From Simmondsia chinensis (Eukaryota > Streptophyta > Magnoliopsida > Caryophyllales > Simmondsiaceae): a DNA stretch of 64,000 bases. How positions within the stretch are numbered: position 1 is the first letter of the stretch; the number at the start of each line of letters is the position of its first letter. Of the stretch, positions 33,804-44,692 are shown in pieces. Location: NCBI GenBank assembly GCA_018398585.1, contig JAGTTD010000007.1:11125320-11189319 (forward strand). The letters run 5' to 3'. The translations under genes and the position numbers were made by a program. The notes under the pieces are model-generated. The model searched no databases. It saw only the letters and a list, made by a program, of their open reading frames with translations, and was not told where the DNA came from.

Positions 33804-33839
33804 ACTAATATCACTCTAGATATTATACTAATATAGCCT

Positions 33840-34960
33840 CTCAATCTGAGCTAGGGGGACCAAAATTTAGAGTGGCTTTATTAATGTGGAAGCAATCAGT
33901 AGGTAAGCCCTTGGTGAATAGGGGGACCAAAATTTAGAGTGGCTTTATTAATGTGGAAGCAATCAGTAGGTAAGCCCTTGGTGAAGATATTGGTACCTAT
34001 TTGGTAGTAGGAGTGTACCGAACCTAGATATCACCCTTAATTACCTTCTCACCGGCATAGTGAAAATCAACATCAACATGCTTGTTATGATCATTAGAGA
34101 TAGGCTGACAACAAGATATGTGGCGGAGATGTTGTCACAATAATTATGAGTGACATCAGAGTGGCGAAGTCTAATATCACGCATAAGATACCTAAGCTAA
34201 TCACACTCAGCATCCACCCGAGTAAGAGCTCGATACTTAGATTCTTTGGTAGACTTGGCAACAACATGTTGCCTTATGGCACGCCAAGAGATGAGGTTTG
34301 GACCAAGAAATAATGCAAAATGGTGGAACAACGACTGTTAGGACACCCACCCCAATAGACGTTAGCATAGGTAGTTATGGTCGTGCAAGAACCCTTGGGG
34401 ATGGTGAGACCATGGCCAGGCATGTACTTGAGCTACAGAAGGATTTACTTTACCATTTGCCAATGAGAGGGGCTGTAATCATGCATAAACTAGGATACAT
34501 AGTTAACAATTTTACAAATATCAGGATGAGTCATGTTCAGATATTGGAGAGCACCTATTGCACTTCGATACTCAGTCGGATCATAAAGTAGATCCATCAG
34601 TCAATGATGGCTGCACTCGAGCAGGTAGTGGGGTTTGTGCAGGTTTAGCTTGAAGCATGTCATGCTTGCTAAGAAGGTCAGGTGTGTACTTAAGCTGAGT
34701 AAGGAAAAGACCATCTTGGGAAGATTTGGCTTCAATGCCTAGAAAGAAGTGAAAAGAGCAAGGTCCTCCATGGAAAATTGAGTGGATAGACAGGCAATAA
34801 GGCATTGTATATGAAATGAATTGGACCTAGTAAGGATAATGTCATCGATGTAAAAGAAGAGACACACGATCCCACCAAAGGATCAATAGATGAAGAGAGG
34901 GAGTTTAGCGTTATTGCAGTGGAACCTAAGACTATAAAAGAACATACTGAACCTATGAAA
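33840..34960 (-). pseudogene. copia D reverse transcriptase end and RNase H
   Basis: Minus strand: RFSMFFYSLRFH, CLFFYIDDIIL (catalytic YIDD), FLGIEAKSSQDGLFLTQLKY and KPAQTPLPARVQ are RT palm-to-connection. LFLGPNLISWRAIRQHVVAK, STKESKYRALTRVDAECD and CDNISATYLV are copia RNase H, with Ser-Thr-(K)E and D positions recognisable. Frameshifts and stops are frequent. The RT frame breaks exactly where the LTR-like block begins at 34962. Confidence 0.88.
33852..33985. repeat. perfect 67-bp tandem duplication
   Basis: Units 33852-33918 and 33919-33985 (tagggggaccaaaatttaga...) appear identical, although the surrounding copia sequence is decayed. Confidence 0.93.
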
Positions 34961-34961
34961 C

Positions 34962-36244
34962 TGTTAATAGCCTATAATTGAGTAGCTTGCTACTATAGAC
35001 GGGCAAGTAGGTTAAACAGATAATTATTTGGACAAAAATTTAAAACAATGCAATTCGCCCAGCACGGGTAAAACAACACAATTCGCCTCGTAGGTGCAAT
35101 TCGCCCAGTAATGGTAAAATTAACATAATTCGCCCAGTACGAGTAAAGTCAACATAATTCGACCCATAGAGGTAAAAACCAACACAATTCGCCCAGTATG
35201 GGTAAAATCAACGCAATTCGTCCAATACGGGTAAAAATCGACACAATTCGCCCAATAAGGGTAAAATCAACACAATTCGCCCAGTAGATGTAAAAACCAA
35301 CACAATTCGCCCAATACGGGTAAAATCAATGCAATTTACCCAGTAGAGGTAAAATCAACAGAATTTTTCCAATATGGGTAAAATCAACATAATTCGCCCC
35401 GTAGAGGTAAAAACCAACACAATTTGCCCAGTACGGGTAAAATCAACACAATTCACCCAATACGGGTAAAATCTATACAATTCGCCCTATAGAGGTAAAA
35501 ACTAACATAATTCGCCCAATAGGGGTGGAATCAACATAATTTGCCCAATATGGGTGGAATCAACATAATTCGCCTAGTAGAGGTAAAACCAACACAATTC
35601 ACCCATTAGAGGTAAAACTAACACAATTCACCCAGTAGAGGTAAAAGCAACTCAATTTGCCCATTAGGTCCCACTCAACGTGATTGACCCACCTTAAACT
35701 ATTTAACATAACCCACATACTTTATCCTTTTGAAACATACCAAAAAGATAGATGAGGATTGAAAAATTAAGATAGCCATGTAAAAAACAAGGGGACACTT
35801 GTCCCCTCTTTCATACAAGACAAGGCACCTAAATACACAATAAAAAAGAAATTGAGAGAAGGGAAGGAGGCAAGGAAACAAAGGAAAAAAAGGGAATCTT
35901 GATCATCCTTAAGATAGCTTGAGTTTTAACCTATTAAACACCACAAACAGATCAGCTCTTTGGAGCAATAATAGTTCAAACACCTTACTCCTATTAGGCT
36001 GAGTATTTTATCTCTATTATTTCATTTATTACTTGCCGTTATTTATTATTTCATAATATTGATACTAACCTGAGTGTCAGAGTTGGGTTGCTCCATGGCC
36101 CCCTCTAACCGTTCGTTTGATCTTGCAGGGAATATCAAGTCGGGCATGTAGCTAGAGCTTGAGTTCAGCTCATCCTAACAAGCCCCACCTCGTACAGAAT
36201 TCCAAAATGATAAATAAGCCCACTGACTAAATTCATCACAAACA
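34962..36244 (+). repeat. LTR-like block with internal minisatellite
   Basis: Starts TG (tgttaatagcc) exactly where copia D pol breaks and ends CA (catcacaaaca). A primer-binding-like site follows at once (tggcaccatctatgggaa). The right third has ggttgctccatggccccctc and a polyadenylation-like region, as in gypsy LTR ends. No second LTR was found, so the element (E) is partial. Confidence 0.65.
35047..35670. repeat. 22-unit minisatellite, ~29-bp unit
   Basis: Consensus near acaattcgcccagtacgggtaaaatca. I count 22 aattYGcccR starts. Units fall into two classes, ending acgggtaaaatcaa or agaggtaaaaaccaa. These partly alternate, so a ~58-bp higher-order unit is likely in the middle. Confidence 0.93.
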
Positions 36245-36247
36245 TAA

Positions 36248-36265
36248 TGGCACCATCTATGGGAA
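36248..36265 (+). other. primer-binding-like site of element E
   Basis: tggcaccatctatgggaa three bases after the LTR-like CA end. It resembles the TGGCGCCGTCTGTGGGAA class seen next to many plant gypsy LTRs. 36266-36560 has no gene. Confidence 0.6.
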
Positions 36266-36560
36266 GGATCATAAGCTCATGCATGGCTTGGTGTTTCTCG
36301 TAAGATTCAAGCATTTTGAATGTCATTCGAGGTAATTTTCAACATTTTTTTGGGTATTTATCACATTTTTCTAATAAAAATGAGCTTATTCAAGCAAAGT
36401 AAGTCAAATAAGCTCCCTACAATTCCTTTAAGCACTTTTAAGCATATTCATACATGCAAAGAGGTATATTTGAGTTAGTTAAGTATTATGACATACTTTT
36501 ACCTCTTTCTTATCTTTTCTTTGATCAAAAATTTGAAAAACAAATATCATAGCTAAATAG

Positions 36561-37330
36561 AACTCTTCGATAGCTTCATTTCGATGCACAATTTAATCTA
36601 TAACTCTTCACGGATTGAAAGTTATGTTTGTTTCAATTTACAAGGTACATTATACAACTACTACCAACGGAATTCACCTGGTTTATCTTTTCACCTCTCT
36701 TCCATATTTTCTTTAATCAAAAACTCAAAAACTCATTATAATTACGTATAACTCTTCGAGAACTTTGTTTTGATATATTCAATCCATTACTCTTTACGGA
36801 TTGAAAGTTATGTTCGTTTTAATTTACAAGGTATGTTATACAATTACCACCAACAGAATTCGCCTGGTTCATGTTCTCATTTCTTTTTCATATTCTTTTT
36901 GGTCCAAAGATTTAAAAATCATTATAGTTACATACACCTCTTGAAGAGCTTCATTTTGATATATAATTCAATCCATAACTCTTAATGGATTAAAAGTTAT
37001 CCTTGTTTTAAGTTATAAGGTAAGTTACGTAACCACTACAATATGTCATGAGCTTCATTTTGACAACTGATTCAGTCCATAACTACTCACGGATTGAAAT
37101 TTATGCTCATTTTAAGTCAAAAGGTCAAGTAATATAACAATTACAAGAGGAAAACGTCCACTTCATCTTTTCACCTCCTTTTTATGTTTTCTTCGATCAA
37201 AAACCTTACAAATCACCATAGTTACATAAAACACTTCAAGAGCTTCACTTTGATAGGTAATGCAATCCATAACTCCTCAGAGATTAAAGGTTATGCCCAT
37301 CTCAATTAACATGGTCAAGTTACGTAGCCT
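36561..37330. repeat. degenerate tandem array, ~187-bp unit
   Basis: Units begin near 36561, 36750, 36935, 37042 (shortened by ~80 bp) and 37229. All carry gcttcatttYgat, ataactctt.acggattgaaa and ttatg.tc.ttttaa. Spacing is 189, 185, 107 and 187 bp. Confidence 0.85.
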
Positions 37331-38057
37331 GGCAAATTCCACCATCCGAGGAATTCCCTACACGATGTTTTCCATAACCCGGCATTATCCACAACCACGC
37401 GTCATCCCTAAAGCCTAGCATTATCCCTGACGCTTTGCTTATCACATGACAGCCACCATCCCAAGCCGCCATCGCCATTCTCCCTAACGATCATTTACTT
37501 CCGCACCACTTAGGACTCCAACCACCATCTTCTCAAAAGCTTAACACCGCGCGATGCTTCGTTCACCGCGTGTGAAGCTTAAAAATCCACCACCATTGTC
37601 AGTATTCCCATCACATGTTAGCATTGGCATAACACCCATATGCACCGCTGCCCTCAGCTACACAATACCCACCACTGGCACATCGGTCGTCACTGGTCGT
37701 TCACCACCTACCATGGTCAAACCCTTTCTCTCTCCTTCAAACCCGAATTGGGGTCAATTCTTATTATAATCTAGTTTAATTCGACTTTGGAAGATTTGTT
37801 GTCCTTACTATCTTAATTCAATTTATCCCTAAATGGGTCATTTTTTACTACCATCTCGGTTTACTTCAACCCTAAATGAGCCACTTCTAGTTACAATCCT
37901 TGTTCAAATCAACCATAAGTGCGTCAATTATTATTATAATCCTAGTTTGATCCAATCTTGATTTATTCCAATTCTCGATACTACATCAAGTCGACTCTAG
38001 TTAAGTAAATTTTTTATAGTTCTGGTTCGACTAAGCTACATTTCGCTAGATGTCATG
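37331..38057. other. unassigned; weak ~44-bp repeats in right half
   Basis: No supported gene. 37740-37985 has degenerate repeats around gggtca.ttttta.ta and aaccctaaatgag, roughly 44-80 bp apart. The left part is a C-rich, gene-like composition without a long frame. Confidence 0.45.
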
Positions 38058-38860
38058 AATCAAGAAGGATCTCGATCATGACCTAGGGTTTATAAAGTTA
38101 GATGGAAGAGAAGTGAAAGGGGATAAGAAATAGAGAGAGGATTAAAGATCAGAAAGAGAAATCACAATTATTGAATGAATGATCTAATACAAGATACTCA
38201 CGACTCATACTAAAGTAAGACAAAAAAACCAATACAATGAATCAAGACAAGCTTTAACCGAAATACAACACTTTAGCCACTAAAAAGCCTAAAAATTGAC
38301 GTTGGGGTGACAGTCTTCGGCGCAACCCAAGAAATATGAAGGGATGACATCGAAATACCTGTAAGAGCACGGGATAATGTTCCAAGTTAAGGTGGAGGTG
38401 GGAAGCCGAGGTAGAAAGTGACAGTGGGTCGTGCTGCAGAGGTGACAAAACAGGGGGAGCCAAGGCGAAGGTGAACAAAGGTTGTGTGGGGGAACTAGGG
38501 ACAAGGGCTGCAGGGAGAGGATGGGAAGCCATAAAAGCATCAGACCTAGGTCAGGGGTTGATTCACCGATGTAGGGGTGCGCCACCATGGGGGATGTCGG
38601 TCACACGCTATAGTAGGGAGGTGTATGGCACAGCGTGAAATTTAGAGGAGGGAGACCTCGTGGGACGCCAAAGAGGGGAAGCGGTGGCTAGGGTTTGGTT
38701 GCCCAGAGAGGGCGGTTGTCTTGAGTGCACTGGTGGTGTGCAGCGAGCGAGAGAGAGGAGAGAGGAGAGAGGTGAGGTCACGTCCAGGTGGCGCAGGGAG
38801 GGGAGAGTTTAGGGTTAGAGTTTTAGTAGGAAATTAGAGTTTGGTATGCACTAATACCAT
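38058..38860 (-). other. GC-rich segment between copia D primer site and pol
   Basis: On the minus strand it starts just after the copia D primer site with a CT-rich stretch (cctctctcctctctctcgctc) and aaccctagccaccgc, resembling a plant 5' UTR. A 99-codon frame (MVAHPYIGESTPDLGLMLLW, 38588-38289) and an overlapping 92-codon one follow, with no known domain. The far end (38058-38250) resembles the CT-rich LTR end of the 54466 family (ends gattcatgaca). It may be captured genomic sequence. Confidence 0.4.
38846..38857 (-). other. primer-binding site of copia D
   Basis: Minus strand TGGTATTAGTGC, 10 of 12 bases as in the initiator Met tRNA site TGGTATCAGAGC, near the LTR edge at 38862. Confidence 0.7.
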
Positions 38861-38861
38861 A

Positions 38862-38978
38862 TGCATGAATATTTTTGTGAGCATACGTTGCAGGGATGCC
38901 TATGTATCATATATATAGAGAAAACTATAAACAAGAAAATCACAAAAAAGTCCCTGAAAAATAGCATAATAATATCAC
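38862..38978 (-). repeat. 5' LTR of copia D, first fragment
   Basis: Matches 33496-33613. Cut at aatatcac by copia C; the last ~25 bases resume at 48195 (atcacttagaatattatact). Confidence 0.8.
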
Positions 38979-39735
38979 TGTTGGAATAAAGCTTCAAAAT
39001 CCTTGCAACCAGATAACCAAAAGATCTTAGGTGTTGAGGCCGTGTAATCACTTTCCTTAAGCTTTATTTCAGTATATGAAATATCCTCGGAGATACAATA
39101 ACAACCAAATATGAAGTGAGAGTGTGTAAGAGGACAGATTGAGTGAGATGTAGAGAGATTGAAGTTTCTTAAACTTTCACAAGAACACAACAACACTTGC
39201 ACTCAATGTTTGAACTTTCTTTCAAAGGAGTTTTTCAATCTTTTTTTTATCAAACTTTGATTTAATTCAAGTGTTTTAAAACAAAGGGAATGTCTTGTAT
39301 TTATAAAGCCAAGACGTCCCAAAATAATCCAAGAAGAGCTGCTAAAAAAACCGCAAAAATAACGGTCAAAACAGGCCTGTGTGTCGAAGCTGTGTGTCGA
39401 CACACACTTCGACACACAGCTCTCTGTAAATGGGTGTCGAAGCTGAGTGTTTACATTCACTTCAACACACATCTCTTCTGTAAGCCTATGTGTCGACACA
39501 TAGAACCTATGTGTCGACACACAGCTACTTCCAGTGCACTTCTGTAAAGGCTGTGTGTCGACACATGGGCCATGTGTGTTGGATTGTGTGTCGAGACACA
39601 TGGCCCATGTGTCGACACACTTCCCTTACAAGCCTTACACTTAGTACATGTAATGGGACAATCTTAAACACATTTATACATATATTAAACAAACATTTAA
39701 CATATCATTCTTTACGTATTTTGAAAATATATCCA
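38979..39735 (-). repeat. 3' LTR of copia C (757 bp)
   Basis: On the minus strand TGGATATATTTTC...CCAACA. It has a TATA box (plus-strand tatttataaag at 39297, reversed). The palindrome cluster 39377-39620 lies upstream of that TATA box in the element's sense. Long frames here (CVSTHR repeats) are translated palindromes. Confidence 0.9.
39377..39620. repeat. palindrome cluster in copia C U3
   Basis: 39377-39419 is a near-perfect 43-base palindrome built on ctgtgtgtcgaag and tgtgtgtcgacacaca. Others: ctatgtgtcgacacatag, cacatgggccatgtg, gacacatggcccatgtgtc and a stem with gtgtcgaagctgagtg. The core is TGTGTCGACACA. The same set recurs in the other LTR at 47835-48085. Confidence 0.9.
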
Positions 39736-39752
39736 CATTCCCCCACCATTTT
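39736..39752 (-). other. polypurine tract of copia C
   Basis: Minus strand aaaatggtgggggaatg directly before the 3' LTR start TGGATAT. Confidence 0.8.
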
Positions 39753-40437
39753 CAAAATACAATCAATCTCAAAAATAACATTTCAAATAAAGGATGCCTT
39801 ATTATGCATCAATGAGGGTGTCTCCCGATTGAACCCAAGCTAGTGAAGAAACCATACAGTTAATCAGATAAAAAATGGTAGACTAAGCTTTGAACCATAC
39901 AACCCATTTGACTAACTGACTATCTAATCACGCACAAGGCGTACTCCCCGTACATACCCTACAACTTCCAAATCGACACATTTATTGCCTTGTGTCCTAT
40001 ATCCTTTCTGAGTGTTTCACGGCCAAACCTTTAGTTAAAATCACCCCTTTAAAGTGGCTAAAGTTCAACACACACTAGGGAAGACCTCATTAATCATGTC
40101 CCTACGACGCGACATTCAATAAGAATTTAAAATCAGGTCCATGAAGAGCTTAGCTCATCCACTTAATATCTTTGACGCAAGTACCAAGTACTTCATCTTC
40201 GGGATGGAAATATTCTCATTTGGTGCGTGCAGTCACATAGATGACAAGTCTCTTTCATTGAACCCAAGACCCGGCGTCATACTAATAATGACAGGTTTCA
40301 ACCCCATCCTTTCACTTGTTTTCAAAACCAAGTCTCTAGCCAGGCTTTTGCAAACGGATCCGCTAGATTCTGACTTGTACTCATGAAGTCCACAGTGATA
40401 ACACCTTCTCGAATAAGATGTTTCACTATACTATGCC

Positions 40438-41762
40438 TTATACCAATGTGTCTGGACTTCCATTATATACATCATTGTACGCTCTAGAAAGCGCAGCTTG
40501 ATTATCATAGTGGATAGATATCGGCGAGATCGGCTTAGGCCACAAAGGTATCTCATACAAGAGATCCTTTAACCACTTGGCCTCTTTAGCCGTGGACGCA
40601 AAAGCTATAAACTCCGCCGCCATAGTAGAATCAGATATGCAAGTTTGTTTCTTGGAATCCCAAGAAACCGCAACCCCACCAAGTAGAAATCCCCATCCAC
40701 TTGTGGATGCATGATCTTCCACATCAGAGATCCAACTCGCATCACAGTACCTCTCCAAAGTGGAAGGATACCCTACATAAGAAATACCATAATCCATTGT
40801 TTTCTTAAGATACTTTAATACACGATCCATAACATGCCAATGTATCTTACTTGGATTGCAAGTATACCTACTTAGCTTTCCAACAACAAAGGTTATGTCA
40901 GGCCTTGTGCTCATCATGGCGTACATAAGAAAACCAATGACTTGGGTATATCTCAATTGGGACACTGGATCTCCCTCATTTGGTACACATTTCACGCTAG
41001 GATCCATTGGAATGGACACCAGTGCACACGCATCAAAGTGGAATCTTTTCAATACATTTTCAACATAGTGAGACTGTGTCAAGGAAATGATATCACCTTT
41101 ACTTACAATTCTTATACCGAGGATTACCATCACCTCACCCATATCCTTCATAGCAAAGTTTTCCAAGAGAAACTGTTTAGTTTTCTCTACTTGTTCCACA
41201 TCAGTACCGAATATTAGCATGTCATCGATATATAAACATATAAGGACTCCTTTTTCATTATCAAACTTGCTATAAACACATTTATCTGATTTGTTTATAA
41301 TGAATCCATTATTTTGAACAACTTGATCAAATTTCTGGTGCCACTGCTTCAGGGCTTGCTTGAGCCCATACAGAGAGCATATGAGTTTACATACTTTTCT
41401 CTCTCGACCCGGAACTACAAAACCTTTTGATTGTTCAATGTACGCTTCCTCTTCTACCTCACCATTCAGGAATTCCATTTTGACATCCATTTGGTGAATC
41501 GCTAGTTTATACATTGAGGCAAGAGCTATCAAACTTTTATACTTGATATTTCTGCCAGGGTGGCACACGTGTCAAAGAAGTCTAACCCGTGTTTTTGGGT
41601 GAACCCTTGAGCCACCAATTGGGCCTTAAACTTGTCAATCGTTCCATTGACTTTCACCTTCTTTTTGAAGATCCATTTACACCAAATGGGCTTACTACTT
41701 TGTTGAAGATCCACTAGGATCCAAGTATTATTATCCATGATGGAATCGATCTCATCATTCAC
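40438..41762 (-). pseudogene. copia C reverse transcriptase and RNase H
   Basis: RT starts with NNTWILVDLQQSSKPIWCKW and FKAQLVAQGFTQKHGLDFFD. After one frame change near 41540 it stays open for 376 codons: HQMDVKMEFLNGEVEEEAYI (motif A), SLYGLKQALKQWHQKF, CLYIDDMLIFG (catalytic YIDD), then RNase H with RYCDASWISD, STMAAEFIAFAS and IHYDNQAALSRA (D-E-D). It ends in GSPDTLV where copia proteins read KSRHI. The domains look nearly intact; the RT frameshift and upstream stops make the polyprotein broken. Confidence 0.93.
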
Positions 41763-43060
41763 CGCCTCTCACCAAAAGGAGGCGTCATGCGACTTCATCG
41801 CCTCATCAAACGTCATGGGATCAGCTTCCATGACTCAACAATATGGAGCTACTTGGTCCATATCGTTCCTCGAACCTTCTACCAAAAATGTGTTGAAGTC
41901 TGAACCAAAAGATTTATCTTTCCTCGCTCTTTTACTCCTTCAGATTCTAGAGTACTTTCAGGGACATCTTCCCTCTCATGATGAACATCATCATGTGACA
42001 TTGGAGTGTCATTCTCAACCGGTACATAGGGATAGAGGCAAACCGATTCTCATCAAACATTGCATCTCTCGATTCTATTATTGTATTTATATTGATATAA
42101 TCATTAGATTCAATTACATAGAACCGATACACCTTGCTATGAGACGCATATCCAACAAAAATGCAATCAATGCCTCTTTCACCCAACTTCTTACGTTTCG
42201 GCTCAAGGACTTTAACGACTGCCCTACACCCCCACACCTTTAGGTAATTCAAATTAGGGGCTCTTTTGTTCCATAGTTCATACGAGGTTATTTTATTTCT
42301 CTTGTTAGGAACTCAATTCAATATATGACAGGTTGTTAGCATCGCCTCACCCAAAAATCCATCACTGAGACCGAAATAAGATAACATTGAGTTAACCATT
42401 TTAGTTATAGTCCGGTTTTTCCTCTTAGCCATGCCATTCTGTTGTGATGTCTAAGGTGCTGTGACCTCATGTACAATACTGGCGGTTTCGAAATACTTGG
42501 GATCCCACCACGGTCCGACCTAAGGCATTTGAGGAAGGTCTCACAATGTTGTTCGATTTCTGCTTTATATGCCTTAAATCTATCACTGAGACCGGAATAG
42601 GATAACATTGAGTTAACCATTTTAGTGGCGGTTTCGAAATACTTGGGATCCCACCACGGTCCGACATAAGGCGTTTGAGGATGGTCTTACAGTGTAGTTC
42701 GGTTTCTGCTTTATATGCTTTAAATCTATCTAGCGAGTCATCTTTGTGATTTATGAGATATACATAACAAAATCTTGAACAATTATCTAGGACCATTATA
42801 AAATATCTCTTTCCACCTAAACTTGGTGTGTTCTTTAAATCACATAAAGCGCAATGTACTAGATCAAATAAATTAGTCTTTCTTTGCACCAAAGGAAATG
42901 GCAATCTTGTTATTTTTAACGTGCATGTTTTGCATTTATCATCAACCCTATCTATGTGAGTTATTAACGATGAATTTCCATGCAATCTACGAAAATTCAC
43001 ATGACCTAATCTTTGATGTCACAAAAATGATGAGTCAAGAATATAAATAGAACTATCAAT
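41763..43060 (-). pseudogene. copia C integrase, with partial tandem duplication
   Basis: HQRLGHVNFRRLHG and CKTCTLKI give the HHCC zinc domain (about 42910-43030). The core shows RYFIMVLDNCSRFCYVYLIN (first catalytic Asp). The C-terminal part is MNYLKVWGCRAVVKVLEPKR and CIFVGYASHSKVYRFYV (41947-42252). 42361-42581 and 42582-42720 repeat the same core segment (SDRFKAYKAEIEQHCETF twice), the second copy lacking ~80 bp. Integrase would insert the DNA copy; this one is disrupted. Confidence 0.88.
42361..42720. repeat. partial tandem duplication in integrase
   Basis: Unit 1 (42361-42581) and unit 2 (from 42582) share atcactgagaccg.aata, tttcgaaatacttgggatcc and tctgctttatatgc. Unit 2 lacks the segment from ttatagtcc to tgtacaatac. 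Confidence 0.88.
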
Positions 43061-43074
43061 TTTATTATCAACGT

Positions 43075-43460
43075 TCATCTTAAACATCCCATTACATAAG
43101 TACCCTTTGCCAACAAAGACTCCCCTTTCGACAGTAAAAATTTGTCGGCCTCGAAGACCAACTTAAACCCAAACCGATTTAATAGGCCACCAGACACGAG
43201 ATTCTTCTTCACATCTGGAGCGTAACATACATCAGTTAACGTAAAGGTTTTTCCAGAAGTGGAAAGCAAATCAACTTTTCTCTTCCCTTTAACCGGTATA
43301 GACGCCCCATTGCCCATGAACAACACAGTTCCATTGCCCACGGGTTCAAAAGTCATGAGGAACCCCTTATCCCTACACACATGCTTCATGGCCCCCGAGT
43401 CAACCCACAAAGAGTTATCACTCTCGACTAGGTTAGCTTCCAATATCATTGCCACGAACC
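43075..43460 (-). pseudogene. copia C aspartic protease
   Basis: A 126-codon frame: SLWVDSGAMKHVCRDKGFLM has the DSGA active site. GNGASIPVKGKRKVDL and LTDVCYAPDVKKNLVSGGLL follow, typical of Tnt1-type copia proteins. It would cleave the polyprotein. The frame ends near the GAG-pre-integrase join. Confidence 0.92.
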
Positions 43461-44242
43461 TATCGTTCTACGTTTTGGCTCGATGATCAAGCCCCTTGCT
43501 TGTTTTTAAGGCGGTAGCAGTCCATACGTAAGTGACCGGGCTTTTGACACTCCCAATAGACCATTTTCGGCCTCTTGCTTGACTAGCCTTCTTATGTGAT
43601 ATTGATTTTCCCAACATTATCAAGGCGGTCCTTGTTGTCATCCTGTACCCTGTAGCCTTCCTCAATATGCAAATGGTTAACCAATTCCTCCATTGACATA
43701 TCTTCCTTCTTATGTTTGAGACTTGTCTTAACGTTTCTCCATGAAGGCGAAAGTTTGTCAATTAAGGATGAAACAACTATTGTATCGTCCATATTCATGC
43801 TATGTTGTTTAAAATTATTCAAGATTCGTTCTAGTTCATAGAATTACTCCATGACAGGATGATTATCTACCATTTTATAATTATTAAATTGACTAACCTG
43901 GAACTTTTTGCTTATTACATCCTCAGCCATGTAGAGTGCATCCCGTAGTTCCTTTGCGGTCGGCACGTTTGAGTAGATATTAAACAAGGCGTCAGTCATG
44001 CCATTCAAGATGTGCCCTTTGCAGATGTAGTCATCATTCTCCCACTTCAATCAAGCACTCTGCTCGTTCAAAGTCTCCTTCTCCTCAGAAACAAGGGAAG
44101 GGAATGGTGTATTCAACACATAAACCATATTCAAAGTTGTAATGAGAAAGTGCATCTTCCTCTGCCATCGGCGAAAATTCCTGCCATCAAATCGGTCCAA
44201 CTTCACAAAATGGGCTGTCATTTCTCGAAGTGATGAAGCCAT
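43461..44242 (-). pseudogene. copia C gag with CCHC zinc knuckle
   Basis: ATG at 44240-44242, 31 bases from the LTR: MASSLREMTAHFVKLDRFDG then FRRWQRKMHFLITTLNMVYV, the DUF4219/UBN2 gag start of copia elements. DYICKGHILNGMTDALFNIY, HPVMEQFYELERILNNF and HKKEDMSMEELVNHLHIEEG follow. The knuckle reads CQKPGHLRMDC (about 43530-43570). Stops occur near 44050 and 43847. Gag would package the RNA. Confidence 0.92.
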
Positions 44243-44692
44243 ATCCCAATACCAGAAAATAAACCTTAAGATTGTTGGAAGAAATCTTCGAAATCTTGCA
44301 AAACCCTTGCAACCAGGTAAGCAAAAGGTCTCAAGTGTTGAGGCTGTGTAATCACTTTCCTTAAGCTTTATTTCGGTATATAAATTATATCCTCGGGGAT
44401 ACAACGACAACCAAATATGAAGTGAGAGTGTGTAAGAGAAGAGATTGAGCAAGATGTAGAGAGATTGAAGTTTCTTAAATTTTCACAAGAACACAACAAC
44501 ACTTGCATTCAATGTTTGATTTCTTTCAATGGAGTTTTTCAATCTTTTTTCTCAGACTTTGATTTAATTCATGTGTCTTAAAACAAAGGGAATGTCTTTG
44601 TATTTATAAAGCCAAGACGTCCCAAAACATCCCAAGAAGAATAGCCAAAATTGGCAAAAAACCGCACAAGTAACGGTCAAAACAGAACTGTG

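Larger units (their letters stand above)
33496..33835 (-). repeat. 3' LTR of copia D with RTE insertion
   Basis: Shares gggatgcttatgtatcatat and aaaaaagtccct with 38889-38960. The RTE end at 33614-33803 and its 19-bp duplication lie inside. Without them the LTR is about 130 bp. Confidence 0.75.

Noticed and set aside
35047..35670. CRISPR-like array of short repeats
   Set aside because: Repeats follow each other directly with no unique spacers, units vary gradually, and the context is a plant LTR-like block.
39203..39601. 132-codon frame with repeated VSTH words
   Set aside because: It is the translation of the LTR palindromes; the frame exists on both strands and in both LTRs.
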